Assembly (NCBI GenBank): GCA_039025235.1
Contig: JBCCOS010000001.1
Coordinates: forward strand, 1-64,000
Direction of reading: 5' to 3'
From: MED-G105 sp039025235
GTDB lineage: Bacteria; Pseudomonadota; Alphaproteobacteria; Caulobacterales; Parvularculaceae
DNA length: 64,000 nt
Part shown: one piece after another, positions 9,247 through 18,501 of the stretch
Position numbering within the stretch: the first letter of the stretch is position 1
Layout of the letters: every line of letters starts with the position of its first letter
The notes under the pieces: generated by a model
What the model saw: the letters and a program-made list of their open reading frames with translations, nothing else
The model's database searches: none
What the model was told of the DNA's origin: nothing
Program-made: the position numbers and the translations under genes

Positions 9247-9615
9247 ATGTTTCAAGCAGTTGTTAATGACGTTGTTTCTATTTTTCAGAGCAGTTTTCTG
9301 GGCGGTGATTTGATATCGATGCTGACGGCTTTTGGTTCAGTTGCCCTCGGCGCACTTTTCATGCAACGGGTTGGTCAATTAATTGGCATCACAGCCTTAG
9401 CGTTAACACTATTCGTTGCTGGTTCTGCGGCAAGAACGCTCCTTGCCGGTCAAAGTGCTGCCGAAACGTCCTTGAGTGGGCGTGCGGTTCAACAAGTTGA
9501 GACGGGCGTGGGATCGCTTCTGAATATGCAGACGGGAGCATTGTTGGCTTATTTCTTAGCTTTTATGCTCATCATTCTCGTTCTCTATATCCTAAAGTCA
9601 ATTGTTGCGCGATAA
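9247..9615 (+). CDS. Unrecognised small membrane protein in the oxidase cluster
   Basis: I do not recognise this protein. The 122-residue product has two or three hydrophobic segments (about 28-58 and 96-119), the second pair split by a polar stretch with Gln and Ser. The ATG at 9247 is chosen because GGAGGGG lies 5 bases upstream; the frame is open back to 9163. It sits between coxA and ctaB, where no standard oxidase gene is expected, so a role in oxidase assembly is possible but only inferred from position. Confidence 0.65.
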   Translation: MFQAVVNDVVSIFQSSFLGGDLISMLTAFGSVALGALFMQRVGQLIGITALALTLFVAGSAARTLLAGQSAAETSLSGRAVQQVETGVGSLLNMQTGALLAYFLAFMLIILVLYILKSIVAR

Positions 9616-9688
9616 AGGCCATTAGCCGCATCTAATCGTCTGCTTTTCGGTTGCGCGTAGTGTTTTGTTTAACGGTTGTTTGGGCCAT

Positions 9689-10684
9689 ATGAGCCGTATG
9701 ACAACTTTGACGAAAACTACCGCTGCACCATCGTTGACCGTTGGGTCCGCTCGCTCATCAGATCATTCAGCTGATCAACATGCGGGCCCTGAGGATTACC
9801 TCACGCTGCTAAAGCCGCGTGTGATGTCGCTGGTGATTTTCACCGCGGCTGTCGCGATGGTGGCAGCCTACGCCGCCGCGCTGACTGAAGGCGTGGCAAC
9901 GAGTTCACTGCCCCACCCAATTCTAGCGTTTATTGCCCTCATGGCCATTGGCGTTGGAGCTGGTGCGTCGGGCGCATTGAATATGTGGTGGGATGCCGAC
10001 ATTGACGCTGTTATGACACGCACAGCAACCCGGCCAATCCCAGTAGGCCGCGTGCCAGGGGCTGAAGCCGCTGCTTTCGGGGGCGCTCTATCATTTCTCT
10101 CCGTGGCACTTCTGGCACTTGCGACAAACTATGTGGCCGCTGGGTTGTTAGCATTCACAATCTTTTTCTATGTCGTCATTTATTCCATGTTTTTGAAGCG
10201 CTCGACGCCGCAAAACATTGTAATCGGCGGCGCGGCCGGCGCACTTCCGCCGGTCGTGGGGTGGGCGGCAATCACGGGCGACGTGCCGATTGATGCTTGG
10301 ATTTTATTTGCGATTATTTTCCTTTGGACCCCACCGCATTTTTGGGCGCTCGCGCTGCGTTGCTCTAAGGATTATGAACGTACCAACGTCCCAATGCTTC
10401 CAAATGTTCGCGGGGATACAGCAACACGCCAGCAAATTTTCATTTACGGGTTAGCACTTGCTTGTTCGGGAATTGCGCCTTTCGTTACCGGGCTTGGCGG
10501 GATATTTTACGCGGCCGCGGCGATCCTGTTGGGTGCGCGCTTTGTGCAGCATTCCTACAATGTTTTAAACGAGCCAGAGGGGGAATCGACGAAGGCAATG
10601 GACCTCTTCAAGTTTTCCTTGCTGTATTTGTTTGCGTTGTTTGCGGTTTTGTTAATTGAGAAAATCGTCGCTATAATCTGGTAA
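9689..10684 (+). CDS. ctaB: Protoheme IX farnesyltransferase
   Basis: CtaB converts heme B to heme O, the precursor of the heme A used by the aa3 oxidase. The UbiA-family NxxxDxxxD motif is present as N98-D102-D106 (NMWWDADID), and the second Asp-containing loop follows later (SKDYERTNVPM). About eight or nine membrane helices are seen. Two ATG codons (9689 and 9698) are possible starts; neither has a strong ribosome-binding site, and a TTG at 9665 is less likely. The gene for heme A synthase (ctaA) is not in the window. Confidence 0.93.
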   Translation: MSRMTTLTKTTAAPSLTVGSARSSDHSADQHAGPEDYLTLLKPRVMSLVIFTAAVAMVAAYAAALTEGVATSSLPHPILAFIALMAIGVGAGASGALNMWWDADIDAVMTRTATRPIPVGRVPGAEAAAFGGALSFLSVALLALATNYVAAGLLAFTIFFYVVIYSMFLKRSTPQNIVIGGAAGALPPVVGWAAITGDVPIDAWILFAIIFLWTPPHFWALALRCSKDYERTNVPMLPNVRGDTATRQQIFIYGLALACSGIAPFVTGLGGIFYAAAAILLGARFVQHSYNVLNEPEGESTKAMDLFKFSLLYLFALFAVLLIEKIVAIIW

Positions 10685-10787
10685 TCAGTGTGATTGACTG
10701 ATGGCATGAATAAAGGGTTGCGGTCGCAAAACCACGACCATTTATGACAATCAGTGCCAAGAGCGATAACCGAAGGCAGAGGCCCGC

Positions 10788-10979
10788 GTGACGAACGACG
10801 AAACAAAGCAACGAAACCGGCGCAACAAGGCAATCGCAGGGGGCGTTGTTGCTTTTATTGTTGTGATTTATCTCGTCACGTTTTTGAGGTTAAGCGGCTC
10901 TGTTACCCAAAATGGCATAACCGAACAATCGAACCTTGGGCATCAGCCTCATCAAGTTGCATTGAATGACGGCAATTAA
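10788..10979 (+). CDS. Small CoxF-like single-pass membrane protein
   Basis: This 63-residue protein has a basic, polar N-terminus, one membrane helix (about 17-35) and a short polar tail. Small proteins of this form occur between ctaB and ctaG in many alphaproteobacteria and are often labelled CoxF. It starts with GTG, with AGGCAGAGG upstream, and overlaps the start of ctaG by 14 bases, which suggests translational coupling. Function is inferred from position. Confidence 0.75.
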   Translation: MTNDETKQRNRRNKAIAGGVVAFIVVIYLVTFLRLSGSVTQNGITEQSNLGHQPHQVALNDGN

Positions 10980-11523
10980 CGAGCAAAATCAGAAAGAACG
11001 AAACGCCCAGACAGCAACGCGCGTTGTGTTTGTTGTTTTGGCAATGGTCGGATTAGCTTTTGCATCCGTGCCAGCCTACAAAGCGTTTTGTCAGGTTACG
11101 GGCTGGGGCGGCACGACCCAGCGCGCCGAGGCAAACGAAAATGGCGTTCTTGACCGCCTCATAACAGTGCGCTTCGACGGTACAGCAAGTAGCGGTCTCC
11201 CGTGGCGGTTCAATCCTCAACAACAAAGCCAAACGATTCGCATTGGTGAAACCGGGCTTGCGTATTTTGAAGCGGAAAACCTCTCTGATCAACCGATCAC
11301 GGGCCGTGCTGTTTTTAATGTTTCACCTGCAAAAGCAGGACTTTATTTCAGCAAAATCGAGTGTTTTTGTTTTACCGAGCAAGTGTTACAGCCTGGCGAA
11401 AAGATCGAGATGCCGGTCACCTATTTCATTGATCCGGCGTTAGCAGACGATCGCAACCTTGATGAGGTGGAGACAATTACCCTTGCCTATACCTTTTTCA
11501 GGTATGACAAGGATGGCGTGTAA
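10966..11523 (+). CDS. ctaG: Cytochrome c oxidase assembly protein CtaG (Cox11)
   Basis: CtaG/Cox11 delivers copper to the CuB site of subunit I. The 185-residue product has one N-terminal membrane helix (about 18-38) and a periplasmic immunoglobulin-like domain. The copper-binding CFCF motif is present with C133 and C135. The FNPQQ and YFSKIECFCFTEQ segments are typical. The start overlaps the end of the small CoxF-like gene. Confidence 0.95.
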   Translation: MTAINEQNQKERNAQTATRVVFVVLAMVGLAFASVPAYKAFCQVTGWGGTTQRAEANENGVLDRLITVRFDGTASSGLPWRFNPQQQSQTIRIGETGLAYFEAENLSDQPITGRAVFNVSPAKAGLYFSKIECFCFTEQVLQPGEKIEMPVTYFIDPALADDRNLDEVETITLAYTFFRYDKDGV

Positions 11524-11738
11524 GGGAACCGGCGCGGCGCAATACCCCCGATAAAGCCTTTACCGCTTGTTGATAGAAGAAACTGGATAGTTATGTCGCA
11601 CTCGGCGAGCAGTCCCTAAGGGTTGGATCGTTAAGCGTTGGAAGGCTATACCAAACTCAAATTTATTGATTTCAGTGCCTCATGAGAGGCTAAACCGCGC
11701 TAGCGGCTGTTATCGCATCGTTGGTAAGGACGGGAATT

Positions 11739-12713
11739 ATGGCGGGCAGCGACGTCAAACACGATTATCATCTGGTTAATCCATCACCTTGGCCTCTCGT
11801 AGGGTCACTATCTGCGGCACTGATGATGATTGGCGCTGTCATGTGGATGCGTTCTGGTGCTGGGGAAGCAGGTCTTGTTCTTGGCGGCTTCCAAGCCGAT
11901 GGAACGCCCAAGTTTTCGATAAAGGGCAATTGGCTCTTTCTCACGGGGTTCACACTTGTTCTGGTTACGATGGCCGGCTGGTGGCGTGATGTCATCCGCG
12001 AAAGTTTAACGGGTGAAAATACCAAACTCGTTATTCGTCTCGGTCTTCGCTACGGCATGGTGCTGTTCATTGCGTCGGAAGTGATGTTTTTCGCTGGTTG
12101 GTTCTGGGCCTTTTTCGGTGCGGCCTTATTTCCTGGCGCGAGCGATCCCGTGATGCTTACCGACGGAACGCAAATGCTCAATATCAATGGAGAGCCGGCG
12201 CATATTGGCAATGATGGGCGGCACCATGCGACAGGCAATGTTTGGCCGCCACAGGGTGTTGAGCCTCTTTCCCCCTGGGGATTGCCGCTGATCAATACAT
12301 TGATCTTGCTCATGTCCGGCACGACCGTGACCTGGGCGCACCATGCTGTGCAGACAAATGATCGTTCGGGTCTGATCCAGGGATTGGCGGCAACGGTGGC
12401 TTTGGGGGCAATCTTTACCGTTTTCCAATTTCTAGAGTATCACGAGGCGCTCTCGCTTGAGATGTTCAAATTCTCTGGCGGTGGCATTTATGGTGGTGCT
12501 TTTTTCATGTCGACCGGCTTCCACGGTTTGCACGTCTTCATCGGAACCATCTTCCTCCTGGTTTGCCTTTTGCGGGCTATGAAAGACCACTTCACCCCTG
12601 AGCGCCATTTTGGTTTTGAATGTGCAGCTTGGTATTGGCATTTCGTCGATGTTGTTTGGCTCTTTCTCTTTGCCTTTATCTATGTGCTTGGAAACCAAGG
12701 CCTTTTATCTTAG
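11739..12713 (+). CDS. coxC: Cytochrome c oxidase subunit III
   Basis: This subunit binds phospholipid and stabilises the oxidase core. It has seven predicted helices over 324 residues, with typical segments such as YHLVNPSPWPLVGS at the start, SEVMFFAGWFWAFF, STGFHGLHVFIGT, and the C-terminal WYWHFVDVVWLFLF. The ATG at 11739 is preferred since AAGGACGGG lies just upstream; an in-frame TTG lies at 11721. About 215 bases separate it from ctaG. Confidence 0.96.
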   Translation: MAGSDVKHDYHLVNPSPWPLVGSLSAALMMIGAVMWMRSGAGEAGLVLGGFQADGTPKFSIKGNWLFLTGFTLVLVTMAGWWRDVIRESLTGENTKLVIRLGLRYGMVLFIASEVMFFAGWFWAFFGAALFPGASDPVMLTDGTQMLNINGEPAHIGNDGRHHATGNVWPPQGVEPLSPWGLPLINTLILLMSGTTVTWAHHAVQTNDRSGLIQGLAATVALGAIFTVFQFLEYHEALSLEMFKFSGGGIYGGAFFMSTGFHGLHVFIGTIFLLVCLLRAMKDHFTPERHFGFECAAWYWHFVDVVWLFLFAFIYVLGNQGLLS

Positions 12714-12738
12714 GGGAAGCAATGCCCCAAGGGCGTTC

Positions 12739-13131
12739 ATGTTGATGACCAATGACCGCATATGGGTATCGCCCTATCTTGCAGGCCTCAGCTGCCGATG
12801 CCCGCGTCGTGGAAAAGGTCCACTTTTCGACGGATTTCTGCGTCTTGGCGGCGATTGTTCCGTGTGCGGCCTTAATTACGCCAATGCGGACCCTGGTGAT
12901 GGCCCTGCGGTCTTTGTTATTTTTATTGTGGGATTTTTATCAGTCGCATTGGCATTTATCGCCAGATTTAGTTGGGATTGGTCCATCCCGATGGCATTTG
13001 CCATTTCGGCGATCGCAACAATCGTCCTTATCGGCCTCTTGTTAAGGCCTTTAAAGGCAACGCTCATTGCCCTTCAGTTTCGCAACAAAGCCGAAGAGGT
13101 GCGCGCAACGCGCGCCAGCGACGTGGATTGA
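12739..13131 (+). CDS. DUF983 family protein
   Basis: DUF983 proteins follow coxC in most alphaproteobacterial oxidase clusters. They have a zinc-ribbon-like N-terminus and two membrane helices. Here the ribbon reads CRCPRRGKG...CSVCGLNY, so the usual second cysteine of CPRCG is replaced by Arg, leaving the site incomplete. Helices are at about residues 60-80 and 88-106. The ATG at 12739 was chosen because CAAGGG lies just upstream; ATG at 12745 is also possible. Confidence 0.8.
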   Translation: MLMTNDRIWVSPYLAGLSCRCPRRGKGPLFDGFLRLGGDCSVCGLNYANADPGDGPAVFVIFIVGFLSVALAFIARFSWDWSIPMAFAISAIATIVLIGLLLRPLKATLIALQFRNKAEEVRATRASDVD

Positions 13132-13138
13132 CTACTCT

Positions 13139-13221
13139 TAAAGCGTCGTCCCGTTCCCTATGCAAGTGACGGCGCTTAAAAGCCGTTCAGCGATTTCACT
13201 GGAAATGGAATGGTTGTTTTT
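13139..13221. repeat. Degenerate palindromic element (family III-like)
   Basis: It has two weak hairpins at the convergent junction after the DUF983 gene: AAGCGTCGTC/GACGGCGCTT and AAAGCCGTTCAG...AATGGAATGG. The second resembles hairpin 2 of the element at 31481. Arms are imperfect, so it is probably a decayed copy. Confidence 0.5.
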
Positions 13222-13222
13222 C

Positions 13223-14008
13223 TCAACCACCAAAGAGCAGCGGCACGCCTGTTTGAATTTGAAGGAAGGCAAGTCCAAAGACTTGTGCTGCGATCGAAGC
13301 GCCAAAATTGATAACCCCGAGCCATATCGCCAAAGCAAGTGCGCGCAGTAGTCGGGTGATCGTTTTGCTCTCGGGAAAGGCACCGCGCGCGGCGGTCGTA
13401 AAGTCGAATAGTCCATCAATAAGCCATGGAATCCATACAAACATTATGATCTGACTGGTCGACAAAGTTACTGTAAGGACTAATATAGAAACAGAAACGA
13501 TTGTGCTGGGGATTAAGGTTGCAAATGTTGACCGGATTTTCGTTCCTTTTGTGTGGTTCTCTCCCCAGAATGGGAACAGCATTCCTCCGAGCGTAAGTGC
13601 GATGAGGGCTAAAACGGGATAAGCAGAGTAGCCTGCCACATAGATCCGCTGGCTCAATTGATCGACAGTCATTCCGATCGGCAGAACAATGCCCGCTTCG
13701 GAAATCGATGCTGCGGTTGCAGTAACCAATGGACCATCGGTTCGTAGCCATATGAACTGCAAGAGAGACAAAAGTGCGAACAGCGAAAGCCACATTCGCA
13801 TTGATGGTGTGAAGCGGCCCCCCCAATCTTTGACCATGGCTGCCGCATAGTAGTCGCTAGGTCGCACAAAGAGTGTTTTGACGGTTGTAAGCGCACGGAA
13901 GCTGAGGCCGAATAAATCCTCAAGCGTATCGTTAAGGGTGACGTGGTCCGTGCCCATTGGGTCCCGCTTTGGTCTTGTGCCAGTAATTTCTTTCACCTTG
14001 GAAGTCAC
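13223..14008 (-). CDS. DUF3667-like membrane protein
   Basis: The 261-residue product has a soluble N-terminus and about five membrane helices. The segment LTTVKTLFVRPSDYYAAAM...RFTPSMRMWLSLFALL resembles the core of DUF3667 proteins, but their N-terminal zinc ribbon is missing. Function is unknown. It lies on the opposite strand within the oxidase cluster, separating DUF983 from SURF1. The start is a GTG at 14008 without a clear ribosome-binding site; the ATG at 13957 is an alternative. Confidence 0.6.
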   Translation of the reverse strand: MTSKVKEITGTRPKRDPMGTDHVTLNDTLEDLFGLSFRALTTVKTLFVRPSDYYAAAMVKDWGGRFTPSMRMWLSLFALLSLLQFIWLRTDGPLVTATAASISEAGIVLPIGMTVDQLSQRIYVAGYSAYPVLALIALTLGGMLFPFWGENHTKGTKIRSTFATLIPSTIVSVSILVLTVTLSTSQIIMFVWIPWLIDGLFDFTTAARGAFPESKTITRLLRALALAIWLGVINFGASIAAQVFGLAFLQIQTGVPLLFGG

Positions 14009-14278
14009 ACATTAAGATGATGACACGCCATTGCGCAAATGTCCCAAGGAGACCTTTTGTCCAAAAACCTTTGCCGATGGTATTCGTAAGAGAGGCTATC
14101 GCAATCGAACAAGGGCGAGCTCGTAACGAGAGAAATACCTAAAAAACTGGGTCATCTCGCTGCGCTATCAGTTTTGATGATTGCATTGTGCAAAAACCAT
14201 TGCACACTTTTTGCGTCATGTTCTATTCGGCGTAAGCTCGGGCGATCAAAATCTGCTTTCTTTCTGGAGTTCAAATAG

Positions 14279-15040
14279 GTGCCGTTTTTTTCACGTATAA
14301 CGACCGTAGGGAAACGGCTGTCAGCACGGCCTGTCCAGTTGCTTGCTGTGCTTGTATCTACGGCCATTCTTGTATCGCTGGGTCAATGGCAGCTGCACCG
14401 CCTCGAGTGGAAACGGGATCTTATTGCAAAGGCAGAGGCGCGGGCATCATCTGAACCCGGCGCATTCGCACTGGCGTTGCAAAATTGGCAAAACGGAATT
14501 GATCAGGAATATGTGCCGGTCGCGTTAGAGGGTGTCTTTCGCCACGATCTGGAAGCGCACCTTTTTGGATCATATGACGGCATGCCAGGTTACTATGTTT
14601 TCACGCCGCTTGAAGCAACAATCGTTGCACAAGGCATCCCGCCCTATGTTTACGTCAATCGAGGATTTGTGCCTCAAGCCGTCAAAGACGCGGAGCGAAG
14701 AAAAGATAGTATGATTGATGGGACAGTCAGCCTCGCGGGGTTGTTTCGTGCACCAGAACAGGCGGCGGGAATCGCCGGTTTTTTGAAGCCACCAAATGAT
14801 ATTGACGCGAATGTCTGGCACGCGCGACGCCCAAATGACTTTGCAGCCAGTGCAGGCATTGAGGCTGCTCCCGTTTATGTGGACAGTTTCGGAGAAGAAA
14901 ATCCGTCTCAATGGCCAAAGGGTGGTGTGACGCGCTTAGAGTTTTCCAATCGCCATTTTGAATACGCACTCACATGGTTTGGCTTGGCCGGAGCGTTATG
15001 GACTGTTTTTCTGGCCGCTGCATACGCGAAAAAGCCTTAA
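14279..15040 (+). CDS. SURF1 family oxidase assembly protein
   Basis: SURF1/Shy1 proteins help insert heme A into subunit I. The 253-residue product has the expected two membrane helices, one N-terminal (about 20-37, VLVSTAILVSLGQWQLHRL) and one C-terminal (about 229-250), flanking a periplasmic domain with the YVNRGFVP motif. The GTG start at 14279 has GGAG about 10 bases upstream. The TAA stop is the first codon of palindromic element I-2. Confidence 0.9.
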   Translation: MPFFSRITTVGKRLSARPVQLLAVLVSTAILVSLGQWQLHRLEWKRDLIAKAEARASSEPGAFALALQNWQNGIDQEYVPVALEGVFRHDLEAHLFGSYDGMPGYYVFTPLEATIVAQGIPPYVYVNRGFVPQAVKDAERRKDSMIDGTVSLAGLFRAPEQAAGIAGFLKPPNDIDANVWHARRPNDFAASAGIEAAPVYVDSFGEENPSQWPKGGVTRLEFSNRHFEYALTWFGLAGALWTVFLAAAYAKKP

Positions 15041-15141
15041 AGCATTTCCAAGCCAAGTGTGTGCGGTTGGCGTTAAGGAAATGCGTAAAATGAACGACTT
15101 AAAGCGCCCTTCTGATTCCAATTGAAACGGCGGCGCTTTAG
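15038..15141 (+). repeat. Palindromic element, family I (I-2)
   Basis: A near-consensus copy: GCATTTCC/GGAAATGC and GCCAA/TTGGC around the loop AAGTGTGTGCGGTT, then AAAGCGCC/GGCGCTTT. It starts with the SURF1 stop codon, in a tandem-gene context before nrdB. Confidence 0.92.
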
Positions 15142-15699
15142 ACATTTTTGATCGATGGGTCAGCAGCGACCGAATCACACAAGATGATCACTTTAAAAGT
15201 TCAGGCTGAAAACGGTGCCAATCGTCTGCGTCCCTTGCGACCGAGCGTCCCATGCAATTTCGGGAATATGGTTTCGATCGACGGGGGAGAACCCTGTTTG
15301 ATTGCTGCGACACTGCTTCTGGGCATGGGGCTTCGACGACGCTCAAATGCTCTTTAATATTGGCGAAACGGCTGGCCATCACACGATTATTTTCGAAGCG
15401 AACCACTACTATCGAAGAATGTGATTTCGAATTTTTGGTATGACCGTATGGGCCCGCCTCTAAACTCTACCTTTCCCCAATGATCTGGGGGAAAGGTGGG
15501 GAGACCTTCTTGAGTCTTCCCCATTTGAAGCACAAGGGGTTGCGTTAATGCCCAAACGAGACGCAATATATGGGGTAAGAAACGTAACCAACCAAAACCA
15601 TCGACCGCTTTACGCATCGACAGAAAGTCAAACCTTCGACCGATAGAGCCGCCAACCTTTGGCCGGTACTATTGGCCGACAGAATAGAAAGTTCGCCCA
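15142..15699. other. Long leader region of nrdB
   Basis: This region of about 560 bp has no gene I can support. It holds a strong hairpin, ACCTTTCCCC/GGGGAAAGGT (15469-15478 with 15488-15497), without a T run, and a NrdR-like box at 15561. Its length suggests a regulated leader. Confidence 0.4.
15561..15576 (+). promoter_or_regulatory. NrdR-box-like sequence upstream of nrdB
   Basis: ACGCAATATATGGGGT matches about 13 of 16 positions of the NrdR box as I recall it (ACACWATATATWGTGT). NrdR represses ribonucleotide reductase genes. A second box is normally found about 31 bp away, and I do not see a good one, so this is tentative. Confidence 0.35.
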
Positions 15700-16773
15700 A
15701 TGCCAGACGCGTCCGCCCCCATTATTGCTGATAAGTCCCTAATTGGTGACAAGTCCCTGCCAGGATTGATGACCCCATCCTTCGCATACAAGCCGTTCCG
15801 TTATCCCTGGGCGCACGATTTTTGGAAGCGTCAGCAACAGGTCCACTGGATGCCGGAAGAGGTGCCGCTCGGCGAGGACTGTAAGGACTGGGCTAACAAA
15901 CTCACCGATGGGGAGCGTAACCTTCTCACTCAGATATTCCGCTTCTTTACGCAGTCTGATGTGGAAGTGAACGATAACTACATGGAGCGTTATGCCCGTG
16001 TCTTTAAGCCGACCGAAGTCAAAATGATGATGTCGGCCTTCTCGAATATCGAGACGATTCACATCGCCGCCTATGCCCTTTTGCTTGAAACCATCGGTAT
16101 GCCCGAATCAGAATTCTCGGCTTTCCTGGAATATGAGGAGATGGCGGATAAGCATAATTACATGCAGGAATTTGGCGTTGATACGATTGAGGATATTGCC
16201 CGCACGGTTGCGATGTTCGGTGCTTTTACCGAAGGACTGCAGCTGTTCGCATCATTCGCTATGCTGATGAACTTCCCGCGCTTCAATAAAATGAAGGGCA
16301 TGGGGCAGATCGTAACCTGGTCAATCCGTGACGAGAGTTTGCATTGTGAAGGCATGATCAAGCTTTACCATGCATTTGCGAAAGAGACCGGCTGCATTAC
16401 TAAGTCCGTTGCTGATGATATCGTCGAATGCTGCCGCACGGTTGTCGGCCTTGAAGATAAGTTTATCGATCTCGCGTTTGAGATGGGTGATGTCGAAGGC
16501 ATGAATGCGAACGATATCAAACAGTATATTCGGTATATTGCTGACTGGCGCCTTGGGCAGCTGGAATTGCCGAAGCTTTATGGCATTGAGAAACACCCTC
16601 TTCCTTGGCTTACCGAAATTTTAAATGGCGTTGAGCACGCAAACTTTTTTGAAGCGCGGGCTACGGAGTATTCTAAAGCGGCAACCAAAGGGGAATGGCA
16701 CGGTGACGAAGGCGTTTGGGAACACTTCGATCGCTGGAAAACGCGCCGTGAGGCACAACCCGCGTTGGTTTAA
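15700..16773 (+). CDS. nrdB: Ribonucleotide reductase class Ia, small (R2) subunit
   Basis: R2 houses the diiron-tyrosyl radical that starts reduction of ribonucleotides in the partner NrdA. The 357-residue product has the full set of expected residues: E118, H121 and radical Y125 in ETIHIAAY, then the Glu of FTEGLQLF and the ESLH ligands of RDESLHCEGM. nrdA is not adjacent in this window. The stop TAA begins element I-3. It is preceded by a long leader with a NrdR-like box. Confidence 0.96.
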   Translation: MPDASAPIIADKSLIGDKSLPGLMTPSFAYKPFRYPWAHDFWKRQQQVHWMPEEVPLGEDCKDWANKLTDGERNLLTQIFRFFTQSDVEVNDNYMERYARVFKPTEVKMMMSAFSNIETIHIAAYALLLETIGMPESEFSAFLEYEEMADKHNYMQEFGVDTIEDIARTVAMFGAFTEGLQLFASFAMLMNFPRFNKMKGMGQIVTWSIRDESLHCEGMIKLYHAFAKETGCITKSVADDIVECCRTVVGLEDKFIDLAFEMGDVEGMNANDIKQYIRYIADWRLGQLELPKLYGIEKHPLPWLTEILNGVEHANFFEARATEYSKAATKGEWHGDEGVWEHFDRWKTRREAQPALV

Positions 16774-16874
16774 ATAATTTCCAAGCCAAGTGTTTGCGGT
16801 TGGCGTTAAGGAAATGCGTAAAATCAACAACCTAAAGCGCCGATCTGATTCCAATTAAAACGGAGGTGTTTTAG
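16771..16874 (+). repeat. Palindromic element, family I (I-3)
   Basis: This copy starts with the nrdB stop codon and is more diverged (AATAATTTCC, GTTTTAG end) but keeps both hairpins. It lies at the convergent nrdB/patatin junction. Confidence 0.88.
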
Positions 16875-17002
16875 GTTGCTCAAGTCTACAGCAGTGCAAT
16901 TGCAAATGAAATTAAAGCGCTGCTGTAAGACTTTATTTTTGCATATTTGCGATGATATCCGAACCGGCGCCGAACCGCGCGCATTTCGGCTAGAAACGAT
17001 TG

Positions 17003-17043
17003 AAAACCGTTCAGTGATTGTGTTTGAAACGGAGCGGCCTTAG
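17003..17043. repeat. Partial palindromic element (family III-like)
   Basis: A single hairpin with CCGTTCAG at the left and GAAACGGAGCGG at the right, like hairpin 2 of the element at 31481. Its edge carries the stop codon (TAA on the minus strand) of the patatin-like gene. Confidence 0.5.
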
Positions 17044-18068
17044 ATCATGGTATCCACAAGTCGGCGCAAATCTGGACGCATTTCATCGGCCATTTTCATG
17101 GCGCCGAGTTCAAGACGCTTCATATTGCGTCGTGACGCATCGTCAAGATTGGGCGAGCCATAGCCCAGTGATAAGTCATAATCGAAACGGTGATAATCAT
17201 CACCGATGAGCTTTTTCATTTGCGCACTGACGGCGCGTGTCTGTCCATCGGAAATCGCTGAGATGAGGGGTGTGCGATAGCGGCCAATGGGCGACAGCCA
17301 CTCAAAGAACCCCCAGCCGCGTGCTTTTTCGAAAGGATATGTCTCCGTCACCCGTCCGGTACCGATCGAAACAACTTCGATGTCGTCGCCCGGAAACAGC
17401 ATTTTTGCTTCGGCAAGCGCAAGCAGCGCTGGATCGTTAAGGAAGACGCCGCCATCAATGACGGTTTGATATTTTCCCGTATGGCGATTTTTTATCCGGT
17501 GCGGTGGAAAAAATGTTGGTGCCGATGCCGAGCCTGCCACGGCATCAACCACGCGAACGCCGTGGGCGGGCGGTGTAATCCCCTCTGGTAATTGAAGTTC
17601 GCGATAGCCTGGTCCACCCCTGAAAAACGCAGTGCCCCGGGGGTCGATTGAGTATGATGAGATAAGGAGATTGCGTCGAAGGTCTTGAAAGTCGTCGTCG
17701 CCGAGTTCGCTTTCCAAAACACGCAATAGGGCTTCATTCGCGTAGAGCGGTCCAAAAAACTGGCGCAGGCGACCGATAACCGGAACGCGACTCCAAAATC
17801 GCATCGGAAATATTTTACGCGCCCGCTCACGGTAGAGCGTGCGAAGATCTGACGGCGAGCGCCGCGGTCTACTACCACGGTCATTGGGCAGGGCGAGGCC
17901 AGCAGCGATAATGGCGCCTGTGGATGTTCCGGCAATAACATCAAAGCGGTCCGTCACCGGCCCATTGCCTCCGGCGAGACTGTATTCTTGGTCCATGGCG
18001 TCCAAGAGCACGGCGGCAACAATGCCCCGAACGCCGCCGCCGTCGATGGATAAAACCCGTTTAACCAT
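17040..18068 (-). CDS. Patatin-like phospholipase
   Basis: This 342-residue protein is a serine lipid acyl hydrolase of the patatin family. The oxyanion motif DGGGVRG is at residues 9-15, the nucleophile S49 lies in GTSTG, and the catalytic Asp is D205 in the DGGVFLNDP motif. No signal peptide is present, so it is probably cytoplasmic. The ATG at 18068 is chosen, with GGGGAAAC upstream; an in-frame TTG lies 21 bases earlier. The enzyme type is clear, but the substrate is not. Confidence 0.9.
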   Translation of the reverse strand: MVKRVLSIDGGGVRGIVAAVLLDAMDQEYSLAGGNGPVTDRFDVIAGTSTGAIIAAGLALPNDRGSRPRRSPSDLRTLYRERARKIFPMRFWSRVPVIGRLRQFFGPLYANEALLRVLESELGDDDFQDLRRNLLISSYSIDPRGTAFFRGGPGYRELQLPEGITPPAHGVRVVDAVAGSASAPTFFPPHRIKNRHTGKYQTVIDGGVFLNDPALLALAEAKMLFPGDDIEVVSIGTGRVTETYPFEKARGWGFFEWLSPIGRYRTPLISAISDGQTRAVSAQMKKLIGDDYHRFDYDLSLGYGSPNLDDASRRNMKRLELGAMKMADEMRPDLRRLVDTMI

Positions 18069-18279
18069 TTTGTTTCCCCAACGCCCCAACCGATACGCAC
18101 AACAAGAACACGTTGCCCTTCATCAGTTTTGGCTTACGGTGTGTGTATTTAATACCATTGCAGGCTGCCGTGATTTGCCATCAGCCAATGGACAAGGCAG
18201 TCCTGCGCCCATATTAGTCAATTTTAGAAAGCCGGCGTCAATGCGTTCGGATAATCTACAACTTTAAAGGACTCCTCTG

Positions 18280-18501
18280 ATGGCCGAAGAACCAGAACGC
18301 ATCACTATTCTTGCTCGCGAATTTACGGCGGCTGCTCTTGAATTCCACCGCGGTCGTATGGCGGAAAAAGGATATCGTATGGAAGGCTCGATTACCCCAC
18401 GTGTCTTTAAAATGATCGAGGGTGTTGAATCACCAAAGGATATTTTTGATGGCGATCCGCTCTTCGCGGTGACCTTTGTCAAACGAGAGGCGCTTGATTA
18501 G
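18280..18501 (+). CDS. Conserved-looking small acidic protein of unknown function
   Basis: I do not recognise a named family. The 73-residue product is soluble, with an N-terminal helix-like segment (ILAREFTAAALEFHRGRMAEKGY) and a C-terminal FAVTFVKRE strand-like stretch. AAAGGACTCC lies upstream of the ATG, so translation is likely. It sits 149 bases before sucD, in the place where sucC is found in many relatives, but shows no resemblance to SucC. Confidence 0.7.
   Translation: MAEEPERITILAREFTAAALEFHRGRMAEKGYRMEGSITPRVFKMIEGVESPKDIFDGDPLFAVTFVKREALD

Noticed and set aside
15252..15443. Small plus-strand frame in the nrdB leader
   Set aside because: Composition is random-like and there is no ribosome-binding site.
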